This document shows positions 55,872 to 64,000 of a DNA stretch of 64,000 bases, piece by piece. The notes below the pieces were generated by a model. It was not told where the DNA came from. It saw nothing but the letters and a program-made list of their open reading frames with translations, and did not search any database. The position numbers and the translations under genes are program-made. Source of the DNA: Bacteroides finegoldii DSM 17565 (lineage in GTDB: Bacteria > Bacteroidota > Bacteroidia > Bacteroidales > Bacteroidaceae); NCBI RefSeq assembly GCF_000156195.1, contig NZ_GG688317.1, positions 311,400 to 375,399 on the forward strand. Reading direction: 5' to 3'. Numbering within the stretch: the first letter of the stretch is position 1; every line of letters starts with the position of its first letter.

Positions 55872-56675
55872 CTAAATAACTCTTCCTGTGTGATTATAAA
55901 ATATCCTGTCACCAAAATCCTTACAGAAAAAAGCGTACTTGTCTACTCCCGTACAATGGCACACTCCTATCTGACGAGGCATATACCGTTGGAGATAATC
56001 TGAAATCACATGATATTTTTGCTCTTCCGCATTATGGATATGAAAACCGCCCAAAAGCAGCTCACAAGGGAGACCGGAAAATGCGTTCCGTATCGTTCGC
56101 AATATATTAGTGATTCCTCGATGGGAACAGGCACTCAGCACAGAGAAACTTTCATCGCTGACCAGCGCCACCGCCAGTTCATCCTCAAAAGTATCGGGAA
56201 TCTTGTTGCCGTCATCTTGTTGAACAAAGAACCGTTCAAAATGAGTATCTTCCTTATCTTCGATTTTTATCGAGGGAAACAAGACAACTCCCGGAAGCAA
56301 TTCCGTCCGTTGGTCAATAAAGCGAAAACGGGATAAGTCAAACGTTTCGGTATGCTTAATTCCATTTTCACGATCATCCTTAAATTTAGGTAAGAAAATG
56401 CTACGCTTGCACACAACTGTTGCAATGGTATTCAATTCCAGAAAATGGCGCAAACCTCCCGTATGGTCACTATGCCCATGAGAGAGTATCAGATAGTCTA
56501 CTTCCCGCAAGTCGATGTGAAGCAGACGGGCATTGCTAATGAATAAATCCGATGCACCTGTATCAAAGAGTAATTTATGTTCTGCCGTTTCAATATAAAG
56601 AGAAAGCCCATGCTCTGCCTGTAGCTTGCGCCCATAAACGCAATTCTCCACCAGAGTGGTTATTTTATAATTCAT
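55872..56675 (-). CDS. MBL-fold metallo-hydrolase
   Basis: A 267-residue metallo-beta-lactamase-fold protein: LLFDTGASDLFI, LILSHGHSDHTGG (H-x-H-x-D-H metal site) and SACSHRGITNIL, with a late His in CHCTG. This pattern is that of the dihydropterin/methanopterin-related hydrolase group (COG1237). The substrate is unknown. It is downstream of a flavodoxin-like reductase on the same strand with 117 bp between. Confidence 0.85.
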   Translation of the reverse strand: MNYKITTLVENCVYGRKLQAEHGLSLYIETAEHKLLFDTGASDLFISNARLLHIDLREVDYLILSHGHSDHTGGLRHFLELNTIATVVCKRSIFLPKFKDDRENGIKHTETFDLSRFRFIDQRTELLPGVVLFPSIKIEDKEDTHFERFFVQQDDGNKIPDTFEDELAVALVSDESFSVLSACSHRGITNILRTIRNAFSGLPCELLLGGFHIHNAEEQKYHVISDYLQRYMPRQIGVCHCTGVDKYAFFCKDFGDRIFYNHTGRVI

Positions 56676-56792
56676 AATAATGTACTTTTAGATAGATATT
56701 GCACATGACAAAAAGTTCTGCCACAAAATTATAACAATTCCGTAGCAGAACAAACAATCCAGACTATTATCTACTAAAATAATTGGTTTTCG

Positions 56793-57332
56793 TCAAATAC
56801 GTTTTCCCATTTCGTAGGCTTCCTTCATATGTGGAGTATCTTTAATCTCCCCTACTTTCCAAGCACCTACCCCATAGACAACCCCTTTTTCCTGCGGTGC
56901 TTCCAGACAATCGAGGAACCCACGAAAACCATCAATAGTGCGTTCCATCATCGCTTTACTGTTTTCAGCTGCCGCAATGATAAAATAAAATTCCTTGTTG
57001 CTTATTTCCGTATACCGTGCGCAGCAGCGATCGATCATCATCTTCATTTGTCCGCACATAGTATAAAAATAAACCGGTGTTGCCATTACGATGACATCGG
57101 CGGCAATCATCTTCTCCACAATCTCAGCCGCATCGTCTTTCTGCGGACAAGGTTTTCCGTACATACTGCAAACACTGCACCCCGTACAAGGATGTACCGT
57201 CTTATCTTTCAGAAAAATCTTTTCCACTTCATTACCCTCTTCAAGAGCACCTTTCATAAACTCATCACAAAGTACGTCCGAATTTCCACCTCTGCGTGGA
57301 CTGGACGAAAGTATCAGAACTTTTTTAGCCAT
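56793..57332 (-). CDS. NADPH-dependent FMN reductase/flavodoxin-like protein
   Basis: A 179-residue flavodoxin-fold oxidoreductase. The FMN phosphate loop is LSSSPRRGGNSDVL, and CTGCSVCSMYGKPCPQKDD is the Cys-rich insert of iron-sulfur flavoprotein-like members. MATPVYFYTMCGQMKMMIDR is the flavin-contacting segment. It may reduce quinones or organic substrates; not known. Confidence 0.88.
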   Translation of the reverse strand: MAKKVLILSSSPRRGGNSDVLCDEFMKGALEEGNEVEKIFLKDKTVHPCTGCSVCSMYGKPCPQKDDAAEIVEKMIAADVIVMATPVYFYTMCGQMKMMIDRCCARYTEISNKEFYFIIAAAENSKAMMERTIDGFRGFLDCLEAPQEKGVVYGVGAWKVGEIKDTPHMKEAYEMGKRI

Positions 57333-57485
57333 AACTTTACTATTTTATATTTTCCGAATCCTTTTATCAATGATTCACTTTGCAAAAATATGGAAATAAA
57401 AGTATATCGAATGTAGACAAATTACAGAGAAAGATACCCGAATTACAGATATACATCAGCAGAGTAACCGCAAAACAACGAAGTC

Positions 57486-59197
57486 TCATACTTCCCAACA
57501 TTTCCATCCCTTATTAGCACAAATGTACACCACATATGTCCGTACATTATAATTAGGAAACTTTTTCTTAGTGTCTTCACCGTATCTTTTCACCTGTTCC
57601 ACGTGCTCGGGAAGAGGCTCGGAAAGCGCAAGCATCTTTTCAGCTTCTTTCATACGATAATATTTAAATTCGACCACACGATCATCCGTATAGTAATCTG
57701 TACCGGGAATACCGGTCATTTCAAAGTCTGATCGGCCTACAGAATTATTCTGTTCGATGGCAAAGGTATAACAACTACTTAAATAACGCGATACCAGTTC
57801 GTAGAAAGAACACCGGATAAAGTTTTCATTGATCTTATCAAAAACTTGTGCTGGAAATTGTCCCAAATATTGTTCGAAATAATTCTGAACGAGTGGTTCT
57901 AAGCTTCGATTGGAATCATAGTGCCGATACACAGGAACATAACGTTGTGCATTGCCTTCTATTTTGTTCAGTTGATTATAGTAGTCCATGTATACACTAC
58001 GCATCGTCATATTAGGCAATGTGGTTACAAATTTATCCTTCAACGTCGTCATTCCCAAATAAAACAAACTAATGGGGTAAAACTCTTTATCAAAAAACTT
58101 TTTCTTATTAAACTTACTAGCAAGATCAGCCACATTATAAGGCAATTCATCGTCAATTACCAATGCATCCAACATCGTTTTCGCATTATCCAGCGAAAGA
58201 GTCAACCGACGAATCCAATGAATGTCAGTACGTAGATTTTCATCTACCAATTCGTCCGGAATACTACCGGCATTGGCTGCAAATTTCTTGAAGAAGTAAG
58301 TAAGGATAGTGGCATTGAATAACCGATCTCCATTCGGACGGAAACGATAACCATCATAGTTACTCACTATTAGTTGCCATATTTCGTCAAAGCGATCCTG
58401 TCCTGTAGAATACTTATCAAGCACATAACGTAGATATGTTTCAGTTTCTTCGTATGTAAACCCAAGCATATTCAGGAAATTAGGCTCAAGAGTCAATATC
58501 TCTGCAATATTATATCCACTAGTCAAATCATCCATAGTGACAGGCAGCACACCTGTACAAAAACAAGTACGGATACTACCTTCACCAATACCTTTTTAAT
58601 TACTTTAAAAAAAGTACGCAGAAAGCTGTCATTAGTAGTAACTTCTTCATAGAGTGGATCATTATAGGCAGTAAGTAATTGATTGGTGAAATTATCATAT
58701 TCATCAATCAAAATATAGACTTTAGGCAATTCGTGAGAGCGGGCGTAAGTAAGCACTTCTTCCAGCATTTTAGATGCATCGCCACGATTGCTAAATTCAA
58801 AATCACCAAACAAATCACGATTATGTGCTACCATTACTTCTACCGGACCGCAATTCAAGTCATTAAAATTCTGTGCCAGCCCTTGAATATGGTCTGACAT
58901 TACCATTGCGGAGAAGTCATAACGGATTATCATATAACGGTTATGTTCTTTTGTCGGATGGGTTCCAATCCACGTGTCACCAAACAATTCTTCAAACCGA
59001 TGCGCTTTCGTACGGTCATAATAGCAAGCTAGAGTAGAGACTAACAAACTCTTCCCAAAGCGACGGGGACGCAGAAATACAGGAGCCTTATAATCTTCAA
59101 GCTTAGCTATATATTGGGTCTTATCTACGTAATAAAAACCACGTTCACGCATTTCTATGAAATCTGCTACTGCATAAGGAATTGTTATACTTGCCAT
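57486..59197 (-). pseudogene. AAA-ATPase-like/PDDEXK protein with one frameshift
   Basis: Two overlapping frames together form one protein of the AAA-ATPase-like (PF09820-type) plus PDDEXK_9 architecture. The first part starts at ATG 59197 (MASITIPYAVADFIEMRERGF) and holds LRPRRFGKSLLVS and VYILIDEYDNFTN. The second part (to 57486) holds DRVVEFKYYRMKEAEKML (D/E-x-K). The frames join near 58591-58597, a C2T5 run: one extra base gives IKKGIGEGSIRTCFCTGVLPVTMDD. Such genes are common in Bacteroides, and their role is unknown. The shift may be a mutation or sequencing error. Confidence 0.8.
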
Positions 59198-59278
59198 AAT
59201 CCTACTGTTTTTTCTATAGACAAACAAAGGTACAAAATTGTTAGCAATAACAAGAAGAAATCTTTGAATTGATTGTTA

Positions 59279-59923
59279 TTACTCTTGTTGCCAAACATAA
59301 AACACGGTTCTTCCAGCTCCACGTTTACGAAGAATCCCTTTCTCAATGAAAGTATTCAAATCATCTATTGCTTTCAGCCGGGAAAGTCCGGTCAGGCTAC
59401 TATATTCCAATCGGGTAATACCACCATTTTTCTTTAGAAATTCCTGTAAAAGCTGTTGGCGTTGCTCCATAGAAAATTCCACTTTTTGAGAAGAGTGTTT
59501 GGATTTATCCACACGTTCCAACTCTATTTCACGCTTAATCTTCCTTTTGAACTCTTTGGAAGTGCGCAAATGCACATTATCAAAACAGATTGATTCGGCA
59601 CGAATCTCACGTTTAGTCATTACTTTATGCGTACATTTCAAAGAGATGCTAAAATAACCAAGCTCGCCAAGTTCGATGGTATATCCTTCTGATAGAGCCT
59701 CAGCCAGTTCGTCTATCACCACTCCTACCACCGCATCTATAACATTATAATTAAAAGTCTGGGAAGAACGGGACACACGTTCCAGAAACTCTTTTTTCGA
59801 GTAGGTTCCGCTTGGAACGATACGGGCGTGTAGTGGCTTTTGTTCACCGGTATTAGCAGGATCCGGCGTTTCATACAAATCATATTGGGCACTCATAAGC
59901 ATATTTTTTATTAGTTCATACAT
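59279..59923 (-). CDS. HU-family DNA-binding protein with C-terminal winged-helix
   Basis: A 214-residue protein. Residues about 35-130 are HU/IHF-like (HARIVPSGTYSKKEFLERV, VIDELAEALSEGYTIELGELGYFSI). The C-terminal part (FLKKNGGITRLEYSSLTGLSRLKAIDDLNTFIEKGIL) is a winged-helix-like segment. An internal ATG at 59896 (MSAQYDLYETP) may be the true start. HU-like proteins bend DNA and organise chromatin. Repeated motifs lie just upstream. Confidence 0.82.
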   Translation of the reverse strand: MYELIKNMLMSAQYDLYETPDPANTGEQKPLHARIVPSGTYSKKEFLERVSRSSQTFNYNVIDAVVGVVIDELAEALSEGYTIELGELGYFSISLKCTHKVMTKREIRAESICFDNVHLRTSKEFKRKIKREIELERVDKSKHSSQKVEFSMEQRQQLLQEFLKKNGGITRLEYSSLTGLSRLKAIDDLNTFIEKGILRKRGAGRTVFYVWQQE

Positions 59924-59992
59924 TTATTACTTCTACTGCATAGATTTAATCTCTATTCATTAAACTTTAATCATCAGTCTATATAAAATTAA

Positions 59993-60082
59993 TCGTCTGA
60001 CAACTGTATCTTTTTCGTATGACAACTGTAAGACGAAAAGATAACAATTGTCAGACGAAAGTACAACAACTGTCAGACGATT
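59993..60082 (+). repeat. cluster of four related TGACAACTGT/AGACGA motifs
   Basis: Four copies of a related motif lie in 90 bp: TCGTCTGACAACTGT (59993), TCGTATGACAACTGTAAGAC (60015), ACAATTGTCAGACGA and CAACTGTCAGACGATTA (to 60082). The first and last are near inverted repeats; ATTAATCGTCTGACA mirrors TGTCAGACGATTAAT. The block sits between divergent genes (HU-like, - strand; membrane protein, + strand) and looks like a multi-site operator or DNA-protein binding block. Confidence 0.65.
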
Positions 60083-60167
60083 AATTCATCGCATACAAAG
60101 ATATAACTTTATGAGATACAACCATTAAGTTTTAAGCAAAAACATGGTTAGTAATAGAGATATTACT

Positions 60168-60175
60168 TATCTTTG
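60168..60175 (+). promoter_or_regulatory. -7 box TATCTTTG of membrane protein gene
   Basis: TATCTTTG matches TAnnTTTG and lies 22 bp before the ATG at 60198. No good -33 box seen. Confidence 0.45.
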
Positions 60176-60197
60176 CTTGAATTAACAGTTGAGGCTT

Positions 60198-60860
60198 ATG
60201 GGAAATAAGCCTTTCATATCTGGTGCTGCAACATCGGGTGATTTAAAAGCAACAACAATGAGAAAATCTTCTTCCTCTCTAAATAGACTCCGAGAAAAAT
60301 GCAAAGATTACTTAGTCTCTGTACTCATATTCATTTTACTTCTATGTCTGCTGATACTCTTCAGATGCAAATCTCGTAACGGACGTATAAGAGAACATCG
60401 AGAGAAAATAAAAACAGCGAAAGTTATGTCGGAAATCCGGGCTATTGAATCGAATAAACACCCTGTATATACCTTTCAGGGAAAAGATAAGACGCTCGAA
60501 CTTCCTATGGAAATTACTGATAAAGGAAAACTTGTATCTGTCATAGTGAACGGTAGTAAAACCTGTTTTCAACTATCAGATGAAGATAGTGAATTCACTG
60601 TCTCTCCGCAAGGTGTATTAGCATGGCATGAAGCGGGAGTACTGACAACCGAAGAAATAGGCGGAGAAGAAACCATAAGGCAACTAAAGGAGAATACAGT
60701 AAACGACAGTCTCACTGTGCATCTGTTTAATATTCGAATCGGCAATTGTGTACTGCCGGAAGTTAATGTCAGAATCACTCAGACACAAGAATTTCCTTAT
60801 CTCATGGGGATAAAGGCTTGGAATATGTTATTATTGTCTTTGGCGTCAGACAAAGAGTAG
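60198..60860 (+). CDS. membrane-anchored protein, possible degenerate retropepsin fold
   Basis: About 220 residues. One membrane helix lies near residues 41-58 (LVSVLIFILLLCLLILF). The periplasmic or soluble part shows TLELPMEITDKGKLVSVIVNG and IGNCVLPEVNVRI, reminiscent of retropepsin-like aspartic proteases, but the catalytic D-T/S-G is missing (SDEDS instead). The start is uncertain: ATG 60198, or ATG 60258 (MRKSSSS). If a protease fold, it is inactive or only structural. Assignment is weak. Confidence 0.5.
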   Translation: MGNKPFISGAATSGDLKATTMRKSSSSLNRLREKCKDYLVSVLIFILLLCLLILFRCKSRNGRIREHREKIKTAKVMSEIRAIESNKHPVYTFQGKDKTLELPMEITDKGKLVSVIVNGSKTCFQLSDEDSEFTVSPQGVLAWHEAGVLTTEEIGGEETIRQLKENTVNDSLTVHLFNIRIGNCVLPEVNVRITQTQEFPYLMGIKAWNMLLLSLASDKE

Positions 60861-60902
60861 TAAATTTTGAAGAACAAACAATTAGGAAATACACAAAAAT
60901 GT

Positions 60903-60910
60903 TATCTTTG
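60903..60910 (+). promoter_or_regulatory. -7 box TATCTTTG of ABM gene
   Basis: TATCTTTG, 60 bp before the ATG at 60971. It excludes an in-frame ATG at 60818 as the start. Confidence 0.5.
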
Positions 60911-60970
60911 CCCGTGATTTATTCACAAGAACGTGATAAAGTAAATTCTAACTATTTAATAAAAAAGACT

Positions 60971-61246
60971 ATGATCAGATTAAATGTTTTTGTTCGTGTA
61001 AACGAATCCAACCGCGAAGAAGCAATAAAAGCGGCAAAAGAACTGACTGCCTGTTCTTTAAAAGAAGAAGGATGCATTGCTTATGATACTTTCGAAAGCA
61101 GCACGCGTCCTGACGTTTTCATGATTTGCGAAACTTGGCAGAATGCCGAAGTATTGGCAGCACACGAAAAATCTCCCCATTTCGCTCAATATGTAGGTAT
61201 CATTCAGAAATTGGCTGAAATGAAATTGGAAAAATTTGAATTCTAA
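60971..61246 (+). CDS. ABM-domain monooxygenase-like protein
   Basis: A 91-residue antibiotic-biosynthesis-monooxygenase-type (ABM/YgiN-like) protein: MIRLNVFVRVNESNREEA, EEGCIAYDTFES and FMICETWQNAEVLAAHEKSPHF. Members are small dimeric ferredoxin-like folds, some being quinol monooxygenases. The start is ATG 60971, supported by the -7 box at 60903. A terminator follows. Confidence 0.88.
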   Translation: MIRLNVFVRVNESNREEAIKAAKELTACSLKEEGCIAYDTFESSTRPDVFMICETWQNAEVLAAHEKSPHFAQYVGIIQKLAEMKLEKFEF

Positions 61247-61253
61247 ATGAATT

Positions 61254-61280
61254 ACGAGGCTGTTCTCGAACAGCCTCGTT
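61254..61280. terminator. terminator between convergent genes
   Basis: ACGAGGCTGTT (61254-61264) pairs with AACAGCCTCGT (61269-61279) around CTCG, between the ABM and PNPOx genes. Confidence 0.75.
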
Positions 61281-61313
61281 AAATTCACTATTTCACTATC
61301 TTTCCGAGTAGAA

Positions 61314-61730
61314 TTAGTCGAGTTTCTTATGGATAAATGTTCCTTCAATCCAATAAGTTGCGTGATTCGATTCAAATTTCAACAAGACATAGCCGGGATC
61401 AGTGGGACCACCGGGAAAATGATCGATAAACCAGTCCTGCCAAAGTTCCTGCTTCATCTTTTCGTCAGTCACAACTTCCACTTTCCCCGTTAACGCTACG
61501 CTGTCTCCTTTATCCTGAAAGCATAATCCTGCTTTCGGATTCGATAAGAAATCAATTGTTTTTAATGAATCTGCTCCGGTAGACATCCAGATAGTGGAAA
61601 TTCCTTCTGCCAGGATTTTGCTCATCGGCACAGGACGGGGATAACCTTCTTTATTCACAGAAGCAAGGGTAACTACTTCACATCTCTGCAACAATTCTGT
61701 TGCTTTCTCTTTCATTGTTTTTGTGGTCAT
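61314..61730 (-). CDS. pyridoxamine 5'-phosphate oxidase-family protein
   Basis: A 138-residue split-barrel flavoprotein-like protein: TLASVNKEGYPRPVPMSKIL, DSLKTIDFLSNPKAGLCF and GPTDPGYVLLKF. The start at ATG 61730 (MTTKTMKEKATELL) agrees with a -7 box TACCTTTG at 61764-61757; the longer frame starts upstream of it. It is next to an AraC regulator on the same strand. Confidence 0.85.
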   Translation of the reverse strand: MTTKTMKEKATELLQRCEVVTLASVNKEGYPRPVPMSKILAEGISTIWMSTGADSLKTIDFLSNPKAGLCFQDKGDSVALTGKVEVVTDEKMKQELWQDWFIDHFPGGPTDPGYVLLKFESNHATYWIEGTFIHKKLD

Positions 61731-61756
61731 AAATTGATTGTTTTTTATTAACCTTG

Positions 61757-61764
61757 CAAAGGTA
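61757..61764 (-). promoter_or_regulatory. -7 box TACCTTTG of PNPOx gene
   Basis: TACCTTTG on the - strand, 26 bp before the ATG at 61730. It fits TAnnTTTG and decides the start. Confidence 0.5.
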
Positions 61765-61811
61765 ACGGCATATCTTCCCATTCTATTGTAAAAAAGCGAC
61801 TTTTACCTAAT

Positions 61812-62636
61812 CTATCTTTGTGGTTCGATATAAGTAAGTGTGGTTTCTTCCGGAACGGTTAGGGAAAGAAAAGACGCAGGAGTATTGCCGGACATCGACT
61901 TAATCTCTTTTGAAAAATGCGCTAAATCATAGTATCCTGCATCAACTGCCGTAGTCAACAGATTGGCTGATGTTGTGGTTCTCAACAATTCCACAGCATT
62001 CTTAAATTTAACAATACGGCTGTATTCTTTAGGAGTAAATCCGGTATAATGCTTGAACTTTCTCTCAAAATGGCGCTGACACAAACAGACATCATCCATC
62101 AAGCTGCGAACTGAACGTTTTCCTTTGGAATGATTAATCATGTTCACTGCCATAGCGACATGAGAATCGGCAGGCTGATAATGACGCGCCAAATATGCCA
62201 GCAAATATTCTTCCACTACTCGTATTCGATCTGTGACATGCTTCTGCTCACCTAATTTTTCAATAAAAGTGTCATCAAAAACAGCCTTCATCTCATTAGT
62301 ACTGACTCTGCTATTCACAAATTCGTGTAGAGGCAGGTTTGTAAAGCAAGACAAACCACAAGGTAAAAAACGAACGCCAAACATGTGAATCGATTCTGTA
62401 TAAGTGACGAGTTCCGAATATTTTGTCATAGGTCCTACAAAATAGGAACGATAGGGTTGCATAATCAGACTCCCTTCTTCAACAGCATTAGCCACCTCTC
62501 CCAGCGTAAATATAAAATCGGTACAACCATCCGGCAGAATATGGATGCGCATACCATAATCCGGATTACCTTTAAACTCCCAATAGTTATCAATATAGGG
62601 AACAAGTAAATGAGAAGGCTGATATTCTGTATACAT
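61812..62636 (-). CDS. AraC-family transcriptional regulator
   Basis: A 274-residue regulator. An N-terminal DUF6597-like sensing region (YIDNYWEFKG, PDGCTDFIF) is followed by a double HTH (about residues 175-265: RSLMDDVCLCQRHFERKFKH, TGFTPKEYSRIVKF, DAGYYDLAHFSKEI). The start at ATG 62636 agrees with a -7 box at 62660-62653; the ATG at 62651 would lie upstream of the start of transcription. It probably controls the adjacent PNPOx gene. Confidence 0.88.
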   Translation of the reverse strand: MYTEYQPSHLLVPYIDNYWEFKGNPDYGMRIHILPDGCTDFIFTLGEVANAVEEGSLIMQPYRSYFVGPMTKYSELVTYTESIHMFGVRFLPCGLSCFTNLPLHEFVNSRVSTNEMKAVFDDTFIEKLGEQKHVTDRIRVVEEYLLAYLARHYQPADSHVAMAVNMINHSKGKRSVRSLMDDVCLCQRHFERKFKHYTGFTPKEYSRIVKFKNAVELLRTTTSANLLTTAVDAGYYDLAHFSKEIKSMSGNTPASFLSLTVPEETTLTYIEPQR

Positions 62637-62652
62637 GGATATATTTTGCAAA

Positions 62653-62660
62653 CAAATATA
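62653..62660 (-). promoter_or_regulatory. -7 box TATATTTG of AraC gene
   Basis: TATATTTG on the - strand, 16 bp before the ATG at 62636. A second box, TACATTTG (62682-62689, + strand), serves the exonuclease gene in the opposite direction. Confidence 0.5.
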
Positions 62661-62710
62661 GAGAGAATAAATTCTAATTCATACATTTGTATCTCAAAAT
62701 AAAAAAATAA

Positions 62711-63265
62711 ATGAGGAATTTTGCTGCTATCGACTTTGAAACAGCCAACGGCAAACGTACTAGCATATGCAGTGTTGGTGTTGTCATTGTAAAGGAAGGA
62801 AAGATTATAAACAAAATCTATCGTTTGATTCGTCCTGCCCCCAACTACTATACCCAATGGACGACAGCTGTCCACGGACTCACGTACGATGACACGATAG
62901 AAGCGGATGATTTTCCAGAAGTATGGGCGGAAATCAAACCGCTGATAGACGGTTTGCCACTGGTAGCTCACAACAGCCCTTTTGATGAGGGTTGCCTTCG
63001 TGCGGTTCATGAACTGTATGGAATGACTTATCCTCCATATAAATTCTATTGCACCTGCCGCGCCTCAAGAAAAGTGTTTGGAAAAGAACTCCCGAATCAT
63101 CAATTACACACAGTAGCCGCCCGGTGCGGATATGACCTGACCAACCATCACCACGCATTGGCAGATGCTGAAGCTTGCGCACAAATAGCTTTGCTTATCA
63201 TTCCCGAACCGAAAAAAACAAAATCGAGTAGGAGGAAAACGAGAGACCTACCCGATGACAGGTAA
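62711..63265 (+). CDS. DnaQ-like 3'-5' exonuclease (DEDDh)
   Basis: A 184-residue exonuclease. Exo I is AIDFETA (Asp and Glu), Exo II is LVAHNSPFDEG, and Exo III is HHALADAEACA (His and Asp), so all DEDDh residues are present. It resembles stand-alone PolC/epsilon-like exonucleases that degrade single-stranded DNA. A -7 box TACATTTG lies at 62682-62689. The C-terminus is Lys/Arg-rich. Confidence 0.9.
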   Translation: MRNFAAIDFETANGKRTSICSVGVVIVKEGKIINKIYRLIRPAPNYYTQWTTAVHGLTYDDTIEADDFPEVWAEIKPLIDGLPLVAHNSPFDEGCLRAVHELYGMTYPPYKFYCTCRASRKVFGKELPNHQLHTVAARCGYDLTNHHHALADAEACAQIALLIIPEPKKTKSSRRKTRDLPDDR

Positions 63266-63306
63266 GCCTCTTTCTTTTTTTGAATGGGCAAATTTTTGTT
63301 ATACGC

Positions 63307-63594
63307 CTACTTGAAGAGTAAATTCAAATCTATTGATAGGAACTCTTCAAAGGATAAGCCTCCGGAACCGACCACAAAGGCCCTATACGGATGATAAGCT
63401 TTTTCAAATTTAGGCAAGCCATTGTTGGTGGTTCGTCTTCCGCTTTTAACCTCGATGGCGATTGTCTTGCCTCTTCTATGAAGCACAAAGTCAACTTCAT
63501 CGTGGCTATCACGCCAATAATAAGCCTTGTAATCACAAATCTGTGCCTGACTTACAATATAGGCACCAACTGCTGATTCTACATAGGGATATTC
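63307..63594 (-). pseudogene. C-terminal remnant of DUF4143-type ATPase
   Basis: A 95-codon open stretch with no start encodes ESAVGAYIVSQAQICDYKAY, DSHDEVDFVLHRRGKTIAIEV and GLSFEEFLSIDLN, the C-terminal DUF4143 (nuclease-like, D...E-x-K) domain of Bacteroides ATPases. The frame ends abruptly at 63594, where a stop codon in flanking sequence begins, next to the insertion sequence. It is therefore a gene cut by the insertion, with the ATPase part lost or elsewhere. Confidence 0.8.
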
Positions 63595-63611
63595 CTAAAA
63601 TAATAAAATTT

Positions 63612-63648
63612 AAGGCAACTACTTCATTGCGAATTAGTTGCCTTTTTT
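63612..63648 (+). terminator. terminator inside IS left end
   Basis: AAGGCAACT (63612-63620) pairs with AGTTGCCTT (63636-63644), followed by a T-run. It would block read-through into the transposase gene. Confidence 0.8.
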
Positions 63649-63717
63649 GTATCTTTAAGCATTCCCCCCAAAAAACGGTTTGACGGCCAAAACGGGGGTA
63701 ATCTAAAATAAAAACAC

Positions 63718-64000
63718 ATGGTAAAGATACAAAAAATCTCAGAAATCGAACCTTGTTTAGGTTTTACCGAGTTCGATATGCTTAAAAAATATCGTCAAAG
63801 TTTTGCAACGAGTGAATTAGGTCGACTCCATTCTCTATTCCCTTTCTCGGAACTGGCCCGACAAATGCATTTGAAGTCCTCTGCTTTGGGTCGTAAAAGT
63901 TATTTTTCTCCCGAAGGTAAAATAGCCTTGATGGTCTTGAAGTCCTATACCAACTTTTCCGATGCACAACTGATTGAGCATTTAAACGGTAATATTCATT
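63718..64000 (+). CDS. IS transposase (3' partial)
   Basis: Starts at ATG 63718 (MVKIQKISEIEPCLGFTEFD) and is open to the window end, 94 codons. The segment LGRLHSLFPFSELARQMH and KIALMVLKSYTNFSDAQLIEHL resembles the N-terminal part (DUF772-like) of IS5/IS1182-type transposases of Bacteroides; I do not fix the family. It moves its IS by DDE-type chemistry. Its insertion appears to have cut the ATPase remnant on its left. The right end is outside the window. Confidence 0.75.
   Translation, partial: MVKIQKISEIEPCLGFTEFDMLKKYRQSFATSELGRLHSLFPFSELARQMHLKSSALGRKSYFSPEGKIALMVLKSYTNFSDAQLIEHLNGNIH

Noticed and set aside
63330..63536. 68-codon frame on the - strand
   Set aside because: It is a shadow frame of the ATPase remnant, whose own frame matches a DUF4143 domain.
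1..64000. CRISPR arrays or tRNA genes
   Set aside because: No regular repeat-spacer pattern and no recognisable tRNA sequence were seen on either strand, though reading by eye can miss a tRNA.

Overview
The window looks like a chromosome segment of a gut Bacteroides-type organism (Bacteroidales). Upstream regions repeatedly show the Bacteroides -7 box TAnnTTTG, sometimes with a -33 TTTG, and Shine-Dalgarno sites are mostly absent. The gene families (Bacteroides-type tyrosine integrases, Mob genes, HU-like proteins, tricorn-like S41 peptidase, OmpA with N-terminal barrel) fit the same group. No tRNA or complete rRNA operon was seen; there is one isolated, divergent 5S rRNA-like gene.

Bases 1 to about 38,900 form an accessory island dominated by defence-like and mobile genes. 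(i) 1-7896: a tight + strand operon of a UPF1/COG1112-type SF1 helicase (5' end outside the window), a PLD-type nuclease-like protein, a Ycf35/DUF1257-like protein and a Ycf46-like AAA+ ATPase. It is followed 20 nt later by a 5S rRNA-like RNA that keeps the 5S fold, and then by a terminator-like hairpin. Helicase plus PLD recalls Mokosh, but the Ycf35/Ycf46 pair and the RNA are extra. (ii) 8314-15977: a YhcG/DUF1016 nuclease, XRE regulator and two-TM protein, then a large SIR2-like protein translationally coupled to a PD-(D/E)XK-like protein. (iii) 16151-22212: a mobilizable-element module: N-terminally short tyrosine integrase, two-TM protein, excisionase-like HTH, RepA-like ATPase, candidate oriT, and three Mob proteins. 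(iv) 22289-38443, all on the - strand: a YobI/KAP-type membrane NTPase, a frameshifted GmrSD-like gene, and a type I restriction-modification locus (ATPase, two hsdM, hsdS, tyrosine recombinase, hsdS, hsdR) with three identical 22-bp direct repeats at the borders of the specificity modules.

From about 39,500 on, the content looks like ordinary chromosome: PNPOx-like proteins, AraC regulators, a MATE pump preceded by a leader-peptide/attenuator arrangement, the conserved uncharacterised STM4011-STM4015-type cluster (here with a HAD phosphatase domain fused to the STM4011-like radical SAM protein), an OmpA-family protein, a DXS-like transketolase, a tricorn-like protease, an MBL-fold hydrolase, a flavodoxin-like reductase, an HU-like protein and a DEDDh exonuclease. 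The right edge holds an ATPase gene remnant cut by an insertion sequence whose transposase runs off the window.

Two genes (GmrSD-like at 25,962-27,781 and AAA-ATPase-like/PDDEXK at 57,486-59,197) are each broken by a single-base frameshift at a homopolymer. These may be real mutations, phase variation or sequencing error; the sequence alone cannot tell.
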